Below, piece after piece: positions 19,820-28,996 of a DNA stretch of 64,000 nucleotides. The stretch spans positions 186,001 through 250,000 of the forward strand of contig NZ_CP012678.1 of the NCBI RefSeq assembly GCF_001298525.1, given 5' to 3'. Every line of letters starts with the position of its first letter. Position 1 is the first letter of the stretch. Made by a program: the position numbers and the translations under genes. The notes beneath the pieces were generated by a model. That model saw nothing but the letters and a program-made list of their open reading frames with translations. It was not told the DNA's origin and did no database searches. The DNA comes from Psychrobacter urativorans. Lineage in GTDB: Bacteria; Pseudomonadota; Gammaproteobacteria; Pseudomonadales; Moraxellaceae.

Positions 19820-21733
19820 ATGTCACCATTCACTTCTAATCAACGTGGTTTACAGCATCGGTCTCAGGTAGAAGCGAACATACGCAAACGAAAATCTACC
19901 GCAGGTTATGCGCTGTTGCTCAGTAGCGTTTCTGTGGCATTAATAGGCTGTCAGTCTAGTAGCCACCTATCTTCTACGGCTGGTACGCCTCAACCACTTA
20001 TTGATTTTGATACTGCTGATGGTGCGCAAAGCCAAGCCCAAGGTCGTGCGTTTCATGCCCGTTTGAACGCCAATAGTGACCAGTATCAGCAATTATTCGA
20101 TAGCACTACCTATCCAGATAATGACATGCAAGCCAAGCAACGCTTATTGGCTGCTATTCGTCAACATTTGGCGACTGAGCATGTTGCTGTCGCGCACGCC
20201 AGTTATCATGCCGTCCCTTTTATTAAGGCAGATAGTATTGACGCCGGTTCTAGTGGTTTATTGAGGACGTTAATTAACTTATATGCTTATAAAAATGCAG
20301 ATAGTGCCGATGATGATAATAATGACTATGATGTGGACTCGGATGCGGAAGCGGTTGTGGCGTCAGTAGCAGCGGACGACAGTACAGATGCTGAACTTAT
20401 AGAGAATAATGACGATGTTTTTGATGAAGACGGCTTTAATCAAGCGGGCTATGACGAGTCTGGTTACGACCAATATGGCTATGATAAAGACGGCTACAAT
20501 GAGTATGGTAACCAAAAAGAAGAGGAATATAATGGTGGGCGCGGTGGTCTACTGTCAGGTATAAGAGGGCTGAACCCAAAAGAGTTGCTCAATGATTATG
20601 AAGCCATGCATACTAAACAGCAGCAAGCTGCTAATCAAAAAGAGGCAACAGCAGAGTCTGATTCTTCAGGCGCTGTCAGTCAAATATTAAGTATGTTCAG
20701 TCGCACTCCTGAGCAAATTGAAGCCATGAACACCTATCAATATCAATACCTTTCTATTAATAGTGTTACTCAGTATCAACCGCAGAACAAGCGTATTCAA
20801 AGCGTTTATAGCTATGATTATCTAGCACCAACCATCACGTCATCCATCCAACTGCCTATTGCACTTGATTTTAATAACAGCCGCGTGATTATCGACCCTT
20901 CTGCATTGATGCCAATTATGGCAATTGCCAGTCCGGAGGATACACCATTACCCACACAGATGGCAGCCCATACCGTCGGCTTTGGCTTACCTGAGACCAT
21001 AACCTCGCAAATCCCCGTAGCGGTGATTTATGATGCAGCTATTAATGCAGTACAAAACAGCATGGCGGAGCTTGCACCGGATTATTTCAGTGCCGTTGAT
21101 ATTAGTGGTGATAAATTTGCCAAAGAGGTTGGCGCCACGCAAGCGGTAAAAGTATATTTTGGCAGTCGGCAAAGTGGTGAACTCATCGGTAAAGTGTTTA
21201 AATATGTGTCGCGTTCGCTACAAGACTATGTCGATGCCAATCCAGAAAAATACCCTGAAGATGCGGCATTAAAAACCGCCATCACTAAGATTGCGCACTA
21301 TAATAAAGGCTATCAAAGTGCCGATGTTGGCTCATTATTACAGCTTATAGAAGCCATTGGTCCTATCTCTTTTAATCATACCAATTACTATTATCTTGAT
21401 CATTCAGACCGTCTACTAGCCAAGCAGCAACGTGTCAATGTTGGCGGGGATCTTTTGGGATCAAAAACCACGGTTATCAATCAAACGCGCTACGACAACG
21501 CAAGTTTCAACAAGCATCCTTTAGCGCCATTGCTTGCGCAATCTTTTGGGGCTAATGCGCCACCTGCGATTGATGGTAATGCCTTGATTAGGAAAATACA
21601 GCAGCAAACCCAGCGTTTACAGCAGGCGCGTGAGGCACGTTATGAGTATGATGAAAAATATAATCTGAATGAAAACTACGATGACAGTTACAATAATAAT
21701 AGCAATGACACTCTTGATATTGAGGATGAGTAA
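19820..21733 (+). CDS. large acidic lipoprotein of unknown function (paralogue A)
   Basis: A 637-residue protein with a long basic N-terminal region, a hydrophobic signal segment and a lipobox ending in LIGC at about residue 43, so it is predicted to be lipidated. Residues about 155-235 are very acidic and include a run of five-residue GYD-type repeats (GYDESGYDQYGYDKDGYNEYG), which may bind cations or act as a flexible spacer. The C-terminal approximately 330 residues are more ordered (LPIALDFNNSRVIIDPSALMP, VDISGDKFAKEVG) and end in another Asp/Asn tail. I do not recognise a named family. It is followed after 81 bases by a second lipoprotein of similar plan. Confidence 0.7.
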   Translation: MSPFTSNQRGLQHRSQVEANIRKRKSTAGYALLLSSVSVALIGCQSSSHLSSTAGTPQPLIDFDTADGAQSQAQGRAFHARLNANSDQYQQLFDSTTYPDNDMQAKQRLLAAIRQHLATEHVAVAHASYHAVPFIKADSIDAGSSGLLRTLINLYAYKNADSADDDNNDYDVDSDAEAVVASVAADDSTDAELIENNDDVFDEDGFNQAGYDESGYDQYGYDKDGYNEYGNQKEEEYNGGRGGLLSGIRGLNPKELLNDYEAMHTKQQQAANQKEATAESDSSGAVSQILSMFSRTPEQIEAMNTYQYQYLSINSVTQYQPQNKRIQSVYSYDYLAPTITSSIQLPIALDFNNSRVIIDPSALMPIMAIASPEDTPLPTQMAAHTVGFGLPETITSQIPVAVIYDAAINAVQNSMAELAPDYFSAVDISGDKFAKEVGATQAVKVYFGSRQSGELIGKVFKYVSRSLQDYVDANPEKYPEDAALKTAITKIAHYNKGYQSADVGSLLQLIEAIGPISFNHTNYYYLDHSDRLLAKQQRVNVGGDLLGSKTTVINQTRYDNASFNKHPLAPLLAQSFGANAPPAIDGNALIRKIQQQTQRLQQAREARYEYDEKYNLNENYDDSYNNNSNDTLDIEDE

Positions 21734-21814
21734 GATAGATTTTTAGCACTCAGTAATCACCCAATAAATATCACCTGTCAGATTTAAGATACTGCTGTTC
21801 AAGGATAAAATAAT

Positions 21815-23533
21815 ATGAAAACTGCGCCCAAATTGTCATCATTAGTCAGCACCAAAACCGTATTGGCAAGCTCATTATTAGCCGCTTCTTTATTGGTGAC
21901 GGGTTGCCAAACAACCAGCCTAAGCCAATCAAGCACTAGCGCTGCAAGTCAGTCACCTGCTGATGCCAAAAAAATAGTCGTTAGCGCCTTACAGCAACAG
22001 CGTCGCCAGTCTTTTAGCTATCATACCAATCTTGAGATTAGTAACGACAAGCAGTTTACCAATGTGGATACCAAGCAACTGGTAGCCTCAGCAAGTGTCG
22101 ATAGTTATTGTGAAGATAATCATGACCAAGGCTATGCTGCCTTATTGACGCAGTCAGAAGCACAAGGTAAAGATATCTCAGCAAGCGCCTATCAAGCTCA
22201 GCGTAACGCGCTTAAGCTCTCTTATGTAGCCTGTGCGCAAGCTTATGAAGCGTGGTCAGATAGTCACTATGATAGTGACGCTGACGCTGTTGCGGCTGAC
22301 GATGCTAACTATGATGTTAAGCGTACTAACAAAAATGCGGTTATTGTCGTGCCATCGTCGTCACCAACCGCTGACAAGCAAGCAAATCTCAAGCCCGTGT
22401 CGCCTTATTATGACAAGATATTTACAGAATACGAGGGCAAAAAAACCAAGCTTGATATCAAAAAAGCGCAATTAATGGATGCTTATTTATTAAAGCCATT
22501 ATCTCTTAATGCTCAAGGCGTTTATCAACCGCTCGCAGGCAAGTTTACCATGTTGACCAGCGCCCAATATCAGGCGCGCAATAATTACACCAGCATCAAT
22601 CAGCCCATTTATGTCGATTTAAAAAACGGTACTATCTATCTATGGGCGGATAACTTTGCGTCCATGAACTCAAAAGTGTTGGATGATAAATTAGGAGCAA
22701 AATGGCACAATAAATGGCTAAAAATTGCACTTGATGATGGTACATTGCCCAAGGGTTTTGGCAGTGCCGTGATAAAAAGCCACTTTGCTGCCCTTGATGC
22801 CTTGTACGAGCAAGCAGCCGTTAGTCGATTTGACGTTATCGCACCGGACACTCTGACTACTTTATTTCCTAAAATACCCCAACAGCAGCTTGCGCCCATG
22901 CTACACACGCCAAAAATAATCCGCCGTGTGCAAGATGCTGCAAGCTATGAGCAGTCTTATAAAACCTATATCAACACTTTTCATAAGCTCATTGGTCAGC
23001 AATATCCAGATTTGATCGTTAAAAAGACATCTGATGAGGACGATGCACAACGTCCTGGTGCTGAAAAATTTACCAGTAAAATATTGGTACAACACGTATT
23101 AATAATGATGAAAAGCGCCATGGATAGCGATCCTAAAACGTCTACATTAACGCCCACTGAGCAAGTCAACACCCGCGCACCAATACAAGAGCTGTATGGT
23201 TTTGACAAGCGCGGTCAGTTGCAATGGCAGCATACGCGTAGTGATTTACCAACCTCAAAGAGTCGCCAAGCTCAACCGAGCGATAGTGTCACGATTGACG
23301 TCTTACAGCAGTATTTACCATTACGGACGCAAGATGCCGCGTTTCTTAATTTGCCAAGTGACAGGCAAGTACCCAATGCCAGTAATAGCATAGACTTACG
23401 AGATTATAGTAAGGAATTAGCAGCATATTATAAGGCAGGTCATGGCACCGCTATGGGTAAGTTACTTCTTAATATGCTGCCAATTTATAAAAGTATGTAC
23501 GCTACTCAGGTTGAGATGATGAACGCCGAATAA
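21815..23533 (+). CDS. large lipoprotein of unknown function (paralogue B)
   Basis: A 572-residue protein with a signal peptide and lipobox LVTGC (cysteine at about residue 31). After a serine/glutamine-rich linker it has a central region with a segment like that of the preceding protein: QPIYVDLKNGTIYLWADN here, LPIALDFNNSRVIIDPSA there. Both put a beta-strand pair at the same relative place. YGFDKRGQLQWQHT and a C-terminal LLNMLPIYKSMY segment are other visible features. No family is recognised. The tandem arrangement, shared lipobox and shared motif suggest an ancient duplication and a joint envelope role. A strong terminator follows. Confidence 0.7.
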   Translation: MKTAPKLSSLVSTKTVLASSLLAASLLVTGCQTTSLSQSSTSAASQSPADAKKIVVSALQQQRRQSFSYHTNLEISNDKQFTNVDTKQLVASASVDSYCEDNHDQGYAALLTQSEAQGKDISASAYQAQRNALKLSYVACAQAYEAWSDSHYDSDADAVAADDANYDVKRTNKNAVIVVPSSSPTADKQANLKPVSPYYDKIFTEYEGKKTKLDIKKAQLMDAYLLKPLSLNAQGVYQPLAGKFTMLTSAQYQARNNYTSINQPIYVDLKNGTIYLWADNFASMNSKVLDDKLGAKWHNKWLKIALDDGTLPKGFGSAVIKSHFAALDALYEQAAVSRFDVIAPDTLTTLFPKIPQQQLAPMLHTPKIIRRVQDAASYEQSYKTYINTFHKLIGQQYPDLIVKKTSDEDDAQRPGAEKFTSKILVQHVLIMMKSAMDSDPKTSTLTPTEQVNTRAPIQELYGFDKRGQLQWQHTRSDLPTSKSRQAQPSDSVTIDVLQQYLPLRTQDAAFLNLPSDRQVPNASNSIDLRDYSKELAAYYKAGHGTAMGKLLLNMLPIYKSMYATQVEMMNAE

Positions 23534-23565
23534 GTTTACGTTTAAATTTATGTTACTTGAATTAA

Positions 23566-23602
23566 TAAAAAAGCGCATCAGATTCACTGATGCGCTTTTT
23601 TT
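23566..23602. terminator. rho-independent terminator after the lipoprotein pair
   Basis: AAAAAAGCGCATCAG pairs with CTGATGCGCTTTTTTT around a five-base loop, 33 bases after the lipoprotein stop. Symmetry lets it also serve the convergent Spy-like gene. Confidence 0.9.
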
Positions 23603-23644
23603 ATAGGATATAAATAAGTATTTTCTAGTAAACGGACGCTGTTA

Positions 23645-24139
23645 TTATTTAGCCGCTGCCTTACGGTTTTCCCAATGCTGACGACCTTTAGCCTGTCTTT
23701 CGGTTTTTAATTGTGCCATTTTGCTGCGTTGTTCAGGAGTTAATATTTGCGAGATAGCATGTTGGGTTTGTACACGCTCAATAAAGCGTTGTTTGGTTTT
23801 TGCGGCTTCCTGATCTGCCAAACGGTTAAGCGTGGTGTTATTCAACGTTTTACTGTCAGTAAGGGTTTGAATCTGCTTCTGCATTTGCTCACGTTCAGCT
23901 TTATAGTTACCGGCTTTACCTTTTTGCGCGCCATATTTTTGTTGCATAATGGCTTTGATTTGCGCTTCTTGTGTGGCGGTCAAATTGAGCTGTGCGTATG
24001 GATTGTGTGCGCCCGCTCTATGTTGTTGTGTGCTGCTTTGCGCTGCAGTGTCGGTCGCTGGGCTAGCTGCATTAGCACCGGCAGTGATGGCAAATACACT
24101 TGATGCGGCAATGATTGTGCTCATTAATAATTTTTTCAT
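23645..24139 (-). CDS. periplasmic Spy/CpxP-like stress protein
   Basis: A 164-residue exported protein. Residues 1-24 are a signal peptide (LLMSTIIAASSVFAITAGANA). The mature part has two LTxxQ-type motifs of the Spy/CpxP/LTXXQ family: LNLTATQEAQIKAIMQQ (about residues 51-67) and QILTPEQRSKMAQLK (about 132-146). The rest is Lys/Gln/Arg-rich helix. Spy and CpxP are small chaperones or Cpx inhibitors in the periplasm. It lies divergent from a CpxR-like regulator and CpxA-like kinase, exactly the arrangement of cpxP in enterobacteria, so it is probably both a target and a feedback element of that pair. Confidence 0.82.
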   Translation of the reverse strand: MKKLLMSTIIAASSVFAITAGANAASPATDTAAQSSTQQHRAGAHNPYAQLNLTATQEAQIKAIMQQKYGAQKGKAGNYKAEREQMQKQIQTLTDSKTLNNTTLNRLADQEAAKTKQRFIERVQTQHAISQILTPEQRSKMAQLKTERQAKGRQHWENRKAAAK

Positions 24140-24276
24140 TATTTTTCCTTAAATTATTTTTAAAAGTATGATTTGTGGTCTTAAAAGCGCCATGTTTAAA
24201 GCATTTAACAGCGATGTCACTGACTGCTATAAAACAATACTCGCTGTCGATAGAAACTATAATAGAGCAGACTGAC

Positions 24277-24291
24277 GTTACGAACATTTAT
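24277..24291 (-). promoter_or_regulatory. possible CpxR-type binding site
   Basis: On the minus strand the sequence reads ATAAA-TGTTC-GTAAC, close to the CpxR consensus GTAAA-N5-GTAAA with two mismatches. It lies in the region between the Spy-like gene and the CpxR-like gene. Inferred by eye; low confidence. Confidence 0.3.
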
Positions 24292-24406
24292 GAAACATTA
24301 AGAAAGGTAACGTTTGTAGCGCCTTGTCTTGTGCTTGGCGGATAATAGAAATATAACGTGCGTAAAAATGAAGCGCTTAACCGTATTTAATGATAAAGGA
24401 GTTGAG

Positions 24407-25093
24407 ATGCCCAATATTCTGCTTGGTGATGATGACGAGGAATTGACGCAGTTATTACAAGAATATCTGCATAATCACGGTATCAACTGTGAGTGTGTCC
24501 ATGATGGAGAGGCGGTCATACGAAGACTGAAAGCAACAACGAATGATGCCATTACTTATGATTTATTGGTACTCGATATCATGATGCCAAAAATGGATGG
24601 CTTGAGTGTGCTGCGTCAACTGCCAAGTATCAGTGATATTCCCGTTATCATGCTCACTGCTAAAGGTGAAGAGATTGACCGTATTATTGGTTTAGAGCTT
24701 GGTGCTGATGATTATATTACCAAGCCTTGTAATCCGCGCGAGTTGCTGGCACGTATTAATGCCGTGATTAAACGTACCAACGCAGCTTCTTCAGAGCACA
24801 CGCCATTACCTGACAGTCGTTTGCAACTGGATCAAACTCAGCGTATTTGTCAGATAGATGGCATCGAGCTACAAGTAACGGGTACGGAGTTTGATTTATT
24901 AGTGGCGTTGTTAAGACAAAAGGGGGAAGTGGTTAGTAAAGCTTGGCTGTCAGAACATGTGCTGCAACGTGAGCTGCAACCCTTTGATCGTAGTCTTGAT
25001 GTGCATGTCTCGCGTCTTAGAAAAAAACTTCAACCTTTTCATGATGAGCCTATTAAAGCCATTCGTGGCAAGGGCTATCAGCTGGTACTGTAA
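24407..25093 (+). CDS. OmpR-family response regulator, CpxR-like
   Basis: A 228-residue regulator. The receiver has the acidic cluster GDDDEEL (residues 6-12), the phospho-acceptor aspartate in LLVLDIMMPKMDGL (about 53-66), the conserved threonine in VIMLTAKGEE and the lysine in DYITKPCNPREL. The C-terminal winged helix (about 130-226) has VTGTEFDLLVALLRQKGEVVSK and DVHVSRLRKKL. The internal ATG with AAGGAG 8 bases upstream is clearly the start; a longer frame adds 26 residues. The stop overlaps the kinase start by one base, so the pair is translationally coupled. Its closest functional analogue is CpxR. Confidence 0.9.
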   Translation: MPNILLGDDDEELTQLLQEYLHNHGINCECVHDGEAVIRRLKATTNDAITYDLLVLDIMMPKMDGLSVLRQLPSISDIPVIMLTAKGEEIDRIIGLELGADDYITKPCNPRELLARINAVIKRTNAASSEHTPLPDSRLQLDQTQRICQIDGIELQVTGTEFDLLVALLRQKGEVVSKAWLSEHVLQRELQPFDRSLDVHVSRLRKKLQPFHDEPIKAIRGKGYQLVL

Positions 25094-26784
25094 TGACTGA
25101 CATGACTAACATGAATGACTCAGCAATGGAAAACACCGCTTCCTTAATAAAAAAACCGCATTTGACCATATTCTGGCAACTGTTTTTAGGATTGTTGTTC
25201 ATGATTCTAATTACTTCTACGTTATCCATTATAGGGGAGCGCTGGCTCAATGAACAAGAACTGGCAACACGCATGGACAGTCAAATCGAGACCTTATTAT
25301 CTAAGCGCGAATTATTAGTTACAGCGCTACAAGCAGGCGATATGGACAGCGTCAAGAGCATGTACGCAGATGACCGTCGACTCATGAATCAGATTAGGAT
25401 ATACGATGAACAAGGCTCGATAATTTATCCTAAATATCGTTATCGAGAAGAGCGACGTACTGATAACCAAATAATCGAGCCATCAATATCAGCGCAGTCA
25501 GGTGACCTCGGCTTTGATAAGGCAGATGTTGATAATAAAGCTTCTGACAACCGTTTTGATAAAAGCAGTTTCGATAATCGTTTTGATAAAAGTGAAACGG
25601 ATTATAGTAAATATAGTAATAAGGAACGTTCTAGCAAGAATCCTTATGATATATACAGCTTAAGTGCTGACGATTCAAATGCTAAACCTTCGCTACTTGA
25701 TGATATTTTTCAGCCTATGCCTGCGCATAAAGCCATTGCCGATGTGGACAGTCGCCCTGAACTGGCTGAAGTAACCGTGACATTGCCCAATGGTAAAACC
25801 GCCATTATTCAGCTGCGTCCCCATCTCCTATTTAAAGATGTCCTAGAGCTACAACGGGGACATTTTACTTTACGCTTAGCTCTTATCTTGCTATTTAGTA
25901 TTTTAGTCTGCTTTTGGCTCAGCCGTACGATGACCAAGCGTATTTTGCGTGTGCAACACAGCATACATCGGATGTTGGTTGGTGATTATCAAGCCAATCC
26001 TGATTTATCAAAGCTCGGTAGAGATGAGCTGGGACTACTCGCCAAAGATGTGGCGCAGTTATCGACACGCTTAGCTGACAGCGAGCTATCACGTAAACAA
26101 ATGTTGAGTGATATCTCTCATGAATTGCGTTCCCCACTGGCGCGGCTTGATGTCGCAACTGAGCTGACTCGAGATTTCGCTCCCAATGCTAGTCGTTATC
26201 TGGATCGTATTGATAAAGAATCTGCGCGTATGAATGAGTTGATTGAACAAATTATTCGTATTCAATCATTGCAGATGCAGCAGTATGCGATGAATGATTT
26301 GGAGCGTGAGAGTGTAAATATTCCTGAGATTATCAGTGAGATTGGGCAAGATGTTTGTTTTGAATTTCATCATAAAAATGTTTGTTGGCAATGGCAGCCG
26401 CCAACATTAAATTACTCCGTACTTGGGAATCAAGACCAGCTACATAGCGCGTTTGAGAATGTCATTCGTAATGCGTTTATGCACACATCGCCTGATTCAA
26501 CGGTTACGGTTGAGCTAAAGCAAATACAGATAGATAAAGTAACAGACGGTATTCAAATTAGCATTATCGATGAAGGCGGCGGCGTCGCGAATAAAGACTT
26601 AGAGCGCATATTCCAGCCTTTTGTTCGCCTAGATTCCGCTCGCCATCGGCAAACAGGTGGTTATGGTCTAGGACTTGCTATCGTCCATGCGGTGGTAATG
26701 GCGCATAAAGGTCAGCTAAATGTACACAATCGTCAAGATGGTATTAAAGGTCTGGTAGTGCAGATAGTGTTGCCTATTGAGTAA
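25093..26784 (+). CDS. sensor histidine kinase, CpxA-like
   Basis: A 563-residue inner-membrane kinase. The first membrane segment is at about residues 25-48 and the second at about 256-276 (LRLALILLFSILVCFWL). A HAMP linker follows, then the H-box MLSDISHELRSPLARLDVATEL (about 337-358), an N-box in FENVIRNAFMH and the G-boxes DEGGGV and GGYGLGLAIVHAV. The H-box region is very close to CpxA. The periplasmic loop of about 205 residues is longer than in enterobacterial CpxA and holds an Asp/Asn/Ser-rich stretch in which RFDKS is repeated. It probably senses envelope damage together with the Spy-like protein next door. Confidence 0.9.
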   Translation: MTDMTNMNDSAMENTASLIKKPHLTIFWQLFLGLLFMILITSTLSIIGERWLNEQELATRMDSQIETLLSKRELLVTALQAGDMDSVKSMYADDRRLMNQIRIYDEQGSIIYPKYRYREERRTDNQIIEPSISAQSGDLGFDKADVDNKASDNRFDKSSFDNRFDKSETDYSKYSNKERSSKNPYDIYSLSADDSNAKPSLLDDIFQPMPAHKAIADVDSRPELAEVTVTLPNGKTAIIQLRPHLLFKDVLELQRGHFTLRLALILLFSILVCFWLSRTMTKRILRVQHSIHRMLVGDYQANPDLSKLGRDELGLLAKDVAQLSTRLADSELSRKQMLSDISHELRSPLARLDVATELTRDFAPNASRYLDRIDKESARMNELIEQIIRIQSLQMQQYAMNDLERESVNIPEIISEIGQDVCFEFHHKNVCWQWQPPTLNYSVLGNQDQLHSAFENVIRNAFMHTSPDSTVTVELKQIQIDKVTDGIQISIIDEGGGVANKDLERIFQPFVRLDSARHRQTGGYGLGLAIVHAVVMAHKGQLNVHNRQDGIKGLVVQIVLPIE

Positions 26785-26794
26785 TTTGATTATT

Positions 26795-26840
26795 AATTTC
26801 AGTTATGAGTTTCAGTTAATACTAATCTCATAACTGAAAT
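26795..26840. terminator. inverted repeat at convergent gene ends
   Basis: ATTTCAGTTATGAG and CTCATAACTGAAAT are perfect complements flanking a 17-base loop. The right arm lies within the last codons of the GntR gene. There is no T-run, so it may be a weak terminator or an RNA-stabilising hairpin between the two convergent genes. Confidence 0.45.
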
Positions 26841-27537
26841 GTTCTGCTAAACCATAGGATTCTCGATATTCAATCGGCTCGCCATTTAGATTTTTGGCAA
26901 TTCGGCATACTTTGACTAAGGGTTCATGCTCACTATTTTTTAAATAATAGTCTGCATGATCTTTGATAAAGAATAGTGTTTCTGTGGCTGAAAAAACAAA
27001 TTGACCACATTTTTTATAATAAAAAGGATATAGAAGACTGCCAAATTCATTAGAGTCTAGTGTTATTAGTGGCTCAAAGCGGCTTTTAGGTAACCATATT
27101 TTTTCGCTAACAATTATCTTATCATTGATGATACGAACACGTTCTAGGTAAATTAACGTCGCATTTTTATCTTGTTTTAACTTTTCGTTGATATGCTCAA
27201 GTGCGGGTATTTCTGCTATTTTCTTGATAACCCCTATTGGCGTGACGTAGGCTGAATCTTTGTCGCGAAACTTAAAAAATCGTGATAATGAATGCTCAAA
27301 ATTAGGCTGTTTTAAAAATGTTCCTTTTCCCTGTTGCTTGAATAAAATACCATCTTCTACCAATTTTTCGACAGCCTTACGCACTGTGCCGACAGAGACT
27401 TCATAACGCTCGGCAAGTTCTTGTTCAGTAGGTAAGGGGGTGGTTTTATCCCATCTGCCTTCTGTCAGTAATTTTTGGATTTGCCAGCGCACTTGTTCGT
27501 AACGGGGCACTTTATATTTTTGCAATGTCTCTATCAT
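26812..27537 (-). CDS. GntR/HutC-family transcriptional regulator (UTRA domain)
   Basis: A 241-residue repressor-type regulator. The N-terminal winged helix (about residues 10-70) has the GntR signature LPTEQELAERYEVSVGTVRKAVEKL. The UTRA effector domain follows (about 85-238) with ATLIYLERVRIINDKIIVSEKIWLP and EPIEYRESYGLAEHF. It faces the MatC-like carrier and amidohydrolase genes across 146 bases and probably controls them in response to their substrate. I chose the ATG with GGGG 8 bases upstream over a start six codons earlier. Confidence 0.87.
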   Translation of the reverse strand: MIETLQKYKVPRYEQVRWQIQKLLTEGRWDKTTPLPTEQELAERYEVSVGTVRKAVEKLVEDGILFKQQGKGTFLKQPNFEHSLSRFFKFRDKDSAYVTPIGVIKKIAEIPALEHINEKLKQDKNATLIYLERVRIINDKIIVSEKIWLPKSRFEPLITLDSNEFGSLLYPFYYKKCGQFVFSATETLFFIKDHADYYLKNSEHEPLVKVCRIAKNLNGEPIEYRESYGLAEHFSYEISIN

Positions 27538-27683
27538 TTTTAGCCCCACTCTCATCTAGACCATAAAAACTATTTGACAATATTAGCATGATGCCTTCTA
27601 ATAATAAAATAAATTCATATATATGTTTATACCTTTATATGTAATTAAGTCTTTACTCGAATAGTCGAGGTCAAGGAGCAGAC

Positions 27684-28973
27684 ATGACTTTTTATATTCT
27701 CGCCGCCATCGTAGTTTCTATTGTGTTGGGCTATAAGACAAAAATTAATATCGGCTTTTTTGCTATTGTATTTTCATATCTAATAGGCTGCTTCGTGATG
27801 GGGCTCAAAACCTCAGAAGTGATTGAGTTATGGCCTATCAAGATATTCTTTATTATCTTTTCCGTGACTTTATTTTATAACTTTGCCTTGGCGAATGGGG
27901 CATTAGAAAAATTATGTAATCAGTTGCTGTATCGGTGTCGAAAATTTCCCTCGTTATTACCTCTCGCTATCTTTTTTGTTGCCACTATTATTTCTGGCTT
28001 GGGCGCAGGATATTATACGGTGCTTGCCTTTATGGCTCCGATGACCCTGTTATTGTGTGAAAAAACCAAAATGAATGTCGTCATTGCGGTATTGGCGGTG
28101 AACTATGGGGCACTGGCGGGGGCGAATTTTATGACCTCGCAAAGTGGTATCATTTTTAGAGGATTAATGGATACCGCAAACATAGCCAGCGATACGGCTT
28201 TTACCTATTCTTCCGGTATTTTTGCGGCGACTTTTTTAATTCCTATCGTCGTGTTGGGTATCTATAGCGTTATTAATGCGAAACGTAACCAGATACAGAT
28301 TGAATCGATTCTGCCTGAGCCATTAGATAGTAAGCAAAAAAAATCGATTATTCTTATTTTTACGATGATGACAATTGTGTTGATTGTACCTATTTTAAAT
28401 ATCATCATGCCGCAAAACCAAACGATTGATTTTTTGAATGCGCGTATTGATATCGGTTTTATTGCCATATTTTTTGCGTTAATCAGCTTATTTCTAAAGC
28501 TTGGTGATGAAAAAAAGGTGATTGCTTTAGTACCTTGGAATACCTTAATTATGATTTGCGGTGTGGGAATGCTTATCAGTCTTGGGGTGAAAGCAGGGGT
28601 GATTAATGAGCTAACAGAATGGCTCAGCACCAATGTACCCGTTTGGTTACTGCCGATTTTAGTATTTATTATCAGTGCTATTATGTCCGTATTTGCGAGT
28701 ACACTTGGGGTGGTCGCGCCGGCTTTATTTCCTATCGTACCAGCATTGGCGGTCGCTTCTGGTCTGAATCCTTTGTTATTATTCATCTGTATTATTGTCG
28801 GTGCACAAAGCTCTTCTATCTCGCCATTTTCTTCAGGAGGCAGCTTGATATTAGGCTCATCTCCAGCAAGTATGGATAAAGATAAACTGTTAAATGCGTT
28901 ATTATTTAAAGCCGTACCGATCGGCATCGTTGCAGGATTGATTGCTACTATCATTATTCAGTTAATATTCTAA
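27684..28973 (+). CDS. dicarboxylate carrier, MatC-like / SLC13-type transporter
   Basis: A 429-residue membrane protein with about 11 to 12 hydrophobic segments and almost no soluble loops. The N-terminal half (SYLIGCFVMGLKTSEVIELWPIKIFFIIFSVTLFYNFALANGALEKL) matches the MatC dicarboxylate-carrier domain. The C-terminal half has the ion-transporter-like ASTLGVVAPALFPIVPALA and GAQSSSISPFSSGG segments. Likely role is uptake of a carboxylate, probably with protons or sodium. AAGGAG lies before the ATG. The amidohydrolase begins 23 bases after its stop, so they form one unit. The exact substrate cannot be read from sequence. Confidence 0.8.
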   Translation: MTFYILAAIVVSIVLGYKTKINIGFFAIVFSYLIGCFVMGLKTSEVIELWPIKIFFIIFSVTLFYNFALANGALEKLCNQLLYRCRKFPSLLPLAIFFVATIISGLGAGYYTVLAFMAPMTLLLCEKTKMNVVIAVLAVNYGALAGANFMTSQSGIIFRGLMDTANIASDTAFTYSSGIFAATFLIPIVVLGIYSVINAKRNQIQIESILPEPLDSKQKKSIILIFTMMTIVLIVPILNIIMPQNQTIDFLNARIDIGFIAIFFALISLFLKLGDEKKVIALVPWNTLIMICGVGMLISLGVKAGVINELTEWLSTNVPVWLLPILVFIISAIMSVFASTLGVVAPALFPIVPALAVASGLNPLLLFICIIVGAQSSSISPFSSGGSLILGSSPASMDKDKLLNALLFKAVPIGIVAGLIATIIIQLIF

Positions 28974-28996
28974 CGCTTACTTTGAAGGAGTGTTTT

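Noticed and set aside
20459..20520. GYD-type repeats as a calcium-binding RTX or hemolysin motif
   Set aside because: The repeats lack the GGxGxD nonapeptide pattern, and the protein is a lipoprotein without secretion signals for that class.
28262..28954. 230-codon open frame on the minus strand inside the MatC-like gene
   Set aside because: It is antisense to a clear membrane-protein gene. Hydrophobic codons on one strand keep the opposite strand open, and its translation shows no motif or ribosome site.
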